64,000 nt of DNA, from the NCBI GenBank assembly GCA_011316305.1, contig SAUG01000103.1, positions 1 through 64,000 on the forward strand, written 5' to 3'. Made by a program: the position numbers and the translations under genes. This document shows, in pieces, positions 63,481 to 64,000 of the stretch (positions are counted from its first letter, which is position 1; every line of letters begins with the position of its first letter). The notes under the pieces were generated by a model. That model saw nothing but the letters and a program-made list of their open reading frames with translations, had not been told where the DNA came from and did no database searches. This DNA is from Rusavskia elegans (lineage: Eukaryota > Ascomycota > Lecanoromycetes > Teloschistales > Teloschistaceae).

Positions 63481-64000
63481 AGCAAAGTTATACTAAAAGA
63501 TACTAAATACGTCCAGACGCTCCGCTGAAGATGCTCCACGTGACTTTTCGGAAGCGTTGCGTTATCCGACGAAGGTGATGCTAAAGCGGCATCAGCGGTC
63601 TTACTATGTTGGGAAGCAGCCGCCCAGGAGGATGGCGAGATATCGACTGTTCGCCCCCCGTTGCAGTTGATTGTCAACACAGCCTCTCACGTTCCAGATG
63701 CTGCACAGATACAGCCTGTCACGTATAGGCCCCCTGCATCATCCGTTCTTTTGACATATGCAGGATTTACTTTCATACGTGGGACGATATCGAACCGAGA
63801 TATATAAAGTGTGGTAGGGGAGGTCAGCTGTTTGGATGGCTCGGTGATGGTTACATACTCAGCCTCCTTATGCACGACACCTTGACTTGACTACGTATCG
63901 ATCTGGAGTAGGCCGATTGCTCGGTTTGGGAATGCTTTGAAGGAACTACTTCTCAATCGAGATGTCTTGCCACCACGAATGAGCAATGAGGGTGCGAGTG
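63481..64000. other. Right flank, ordinary composition, no supported gene
   Basis: Composition returns to normal (CpA and TpG common) within about 50 bases near 63,480-63,530. Two minus-strand frames (63680-63459, which runs into RIP-type DNA, and 63875-63687) have no recognised homology and are too short to trust. Whatever gene lies here probably begins beyond the window. Confidence 0.5.

Noticed and set aside
63459..63875. Two short minus-strand frames (73 and 62 codons) at the right edge
   Set aside because: No recognisable domain; the first extends into RIP-mutated DNA; too short to support without transcript data.

Overview
This window looks like filamentous-ascomycete (Pezizomycotina) chromosomal DNA. 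Three spliced genes carry short introns (47-62 nt) with GT..AG ends and CTGAC/CTGAT-like branch sites. About 50 kb of AT-rich sequence has the pattern expected from repeat-induced point mutation (RIP): CpA/TpG is scarce, TpA is in excess and CpG is kept. No species can be named from the sequence alone.

Layout. Positions 1-4608 have ordinary composition but no gene I can support. Positions 4609-5393 hold a two-exon gene for a small basic, disordered protein of unknown function. Positions 6500-9713 hold a four-exon gene for a 1,020-residue DPR-motif, dehydrin-like stress protein. Positions 10346-12234 hold a seven-exon glutamate decarboxylase gene that ends in the microexon THAVC. The dehydrin-like and decarboxylase genes lie in tandem. 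A perfect CRE site (TGACGTCA) lies 161 nt upstream of the first, and a CRE half-site lies 142 nt upstream of the second, so shared stress control through a bZIP/ATF factor is plausible. Positions 12533-13284 (minus) hold a truncated S33-type aminopeptidase remnant. Positions 13345-13850 (minus) hold a frameshifted SET-like/post-SET remnant that stops where the AT-rich block begins.

The AT-rich block (about 13,850-63,480) is a nest of decayed transposons, most of which can be delimited by eye from matching LTRs or TIRs and target-site duplications (TSDs). (A) A Gypsy element at 14356-25682 with 215-bp LTRs contains (B), a 3.3-kb gag-only LTR element at 21118-24405. A second copy of B is (C) at 47785-51127; both have 410-bp LTRs. 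(E) A minus-strand Gypsy element at 32194-40598 has 492-bp LTRs and is itself hit by a solo LTR of its own family at 36633-37166. (G) A Gypsy element with a C-terminal chromodomain lies at 52814-60317, with 241-bp LTRs and TSD GTYTT. E and G each sit inside a copy of a hAT DNA transposon; a third hAT copy lies at about 44,105-46,470. At least six hAT-type MITEs with 8-bp TSDs are scattered through the block. Less mutated islands include a TA-flanked GC-rich element (33540-34071), a fold-back repeat (24793-24948) and a 1,045-bp insert with a 14-bp TSD and an unrecognised decayed reading frame (42198-43242).

From about 63,480 to the end ordinary composition returns, with no gene I can support. 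RIP both creates stops (CAA/CAG/TGG) and removes ATG, which explains why the block has almost no ORFs although gag, protease, RT, integrase, chromodomain and hAT transposase can still be read through the stops.
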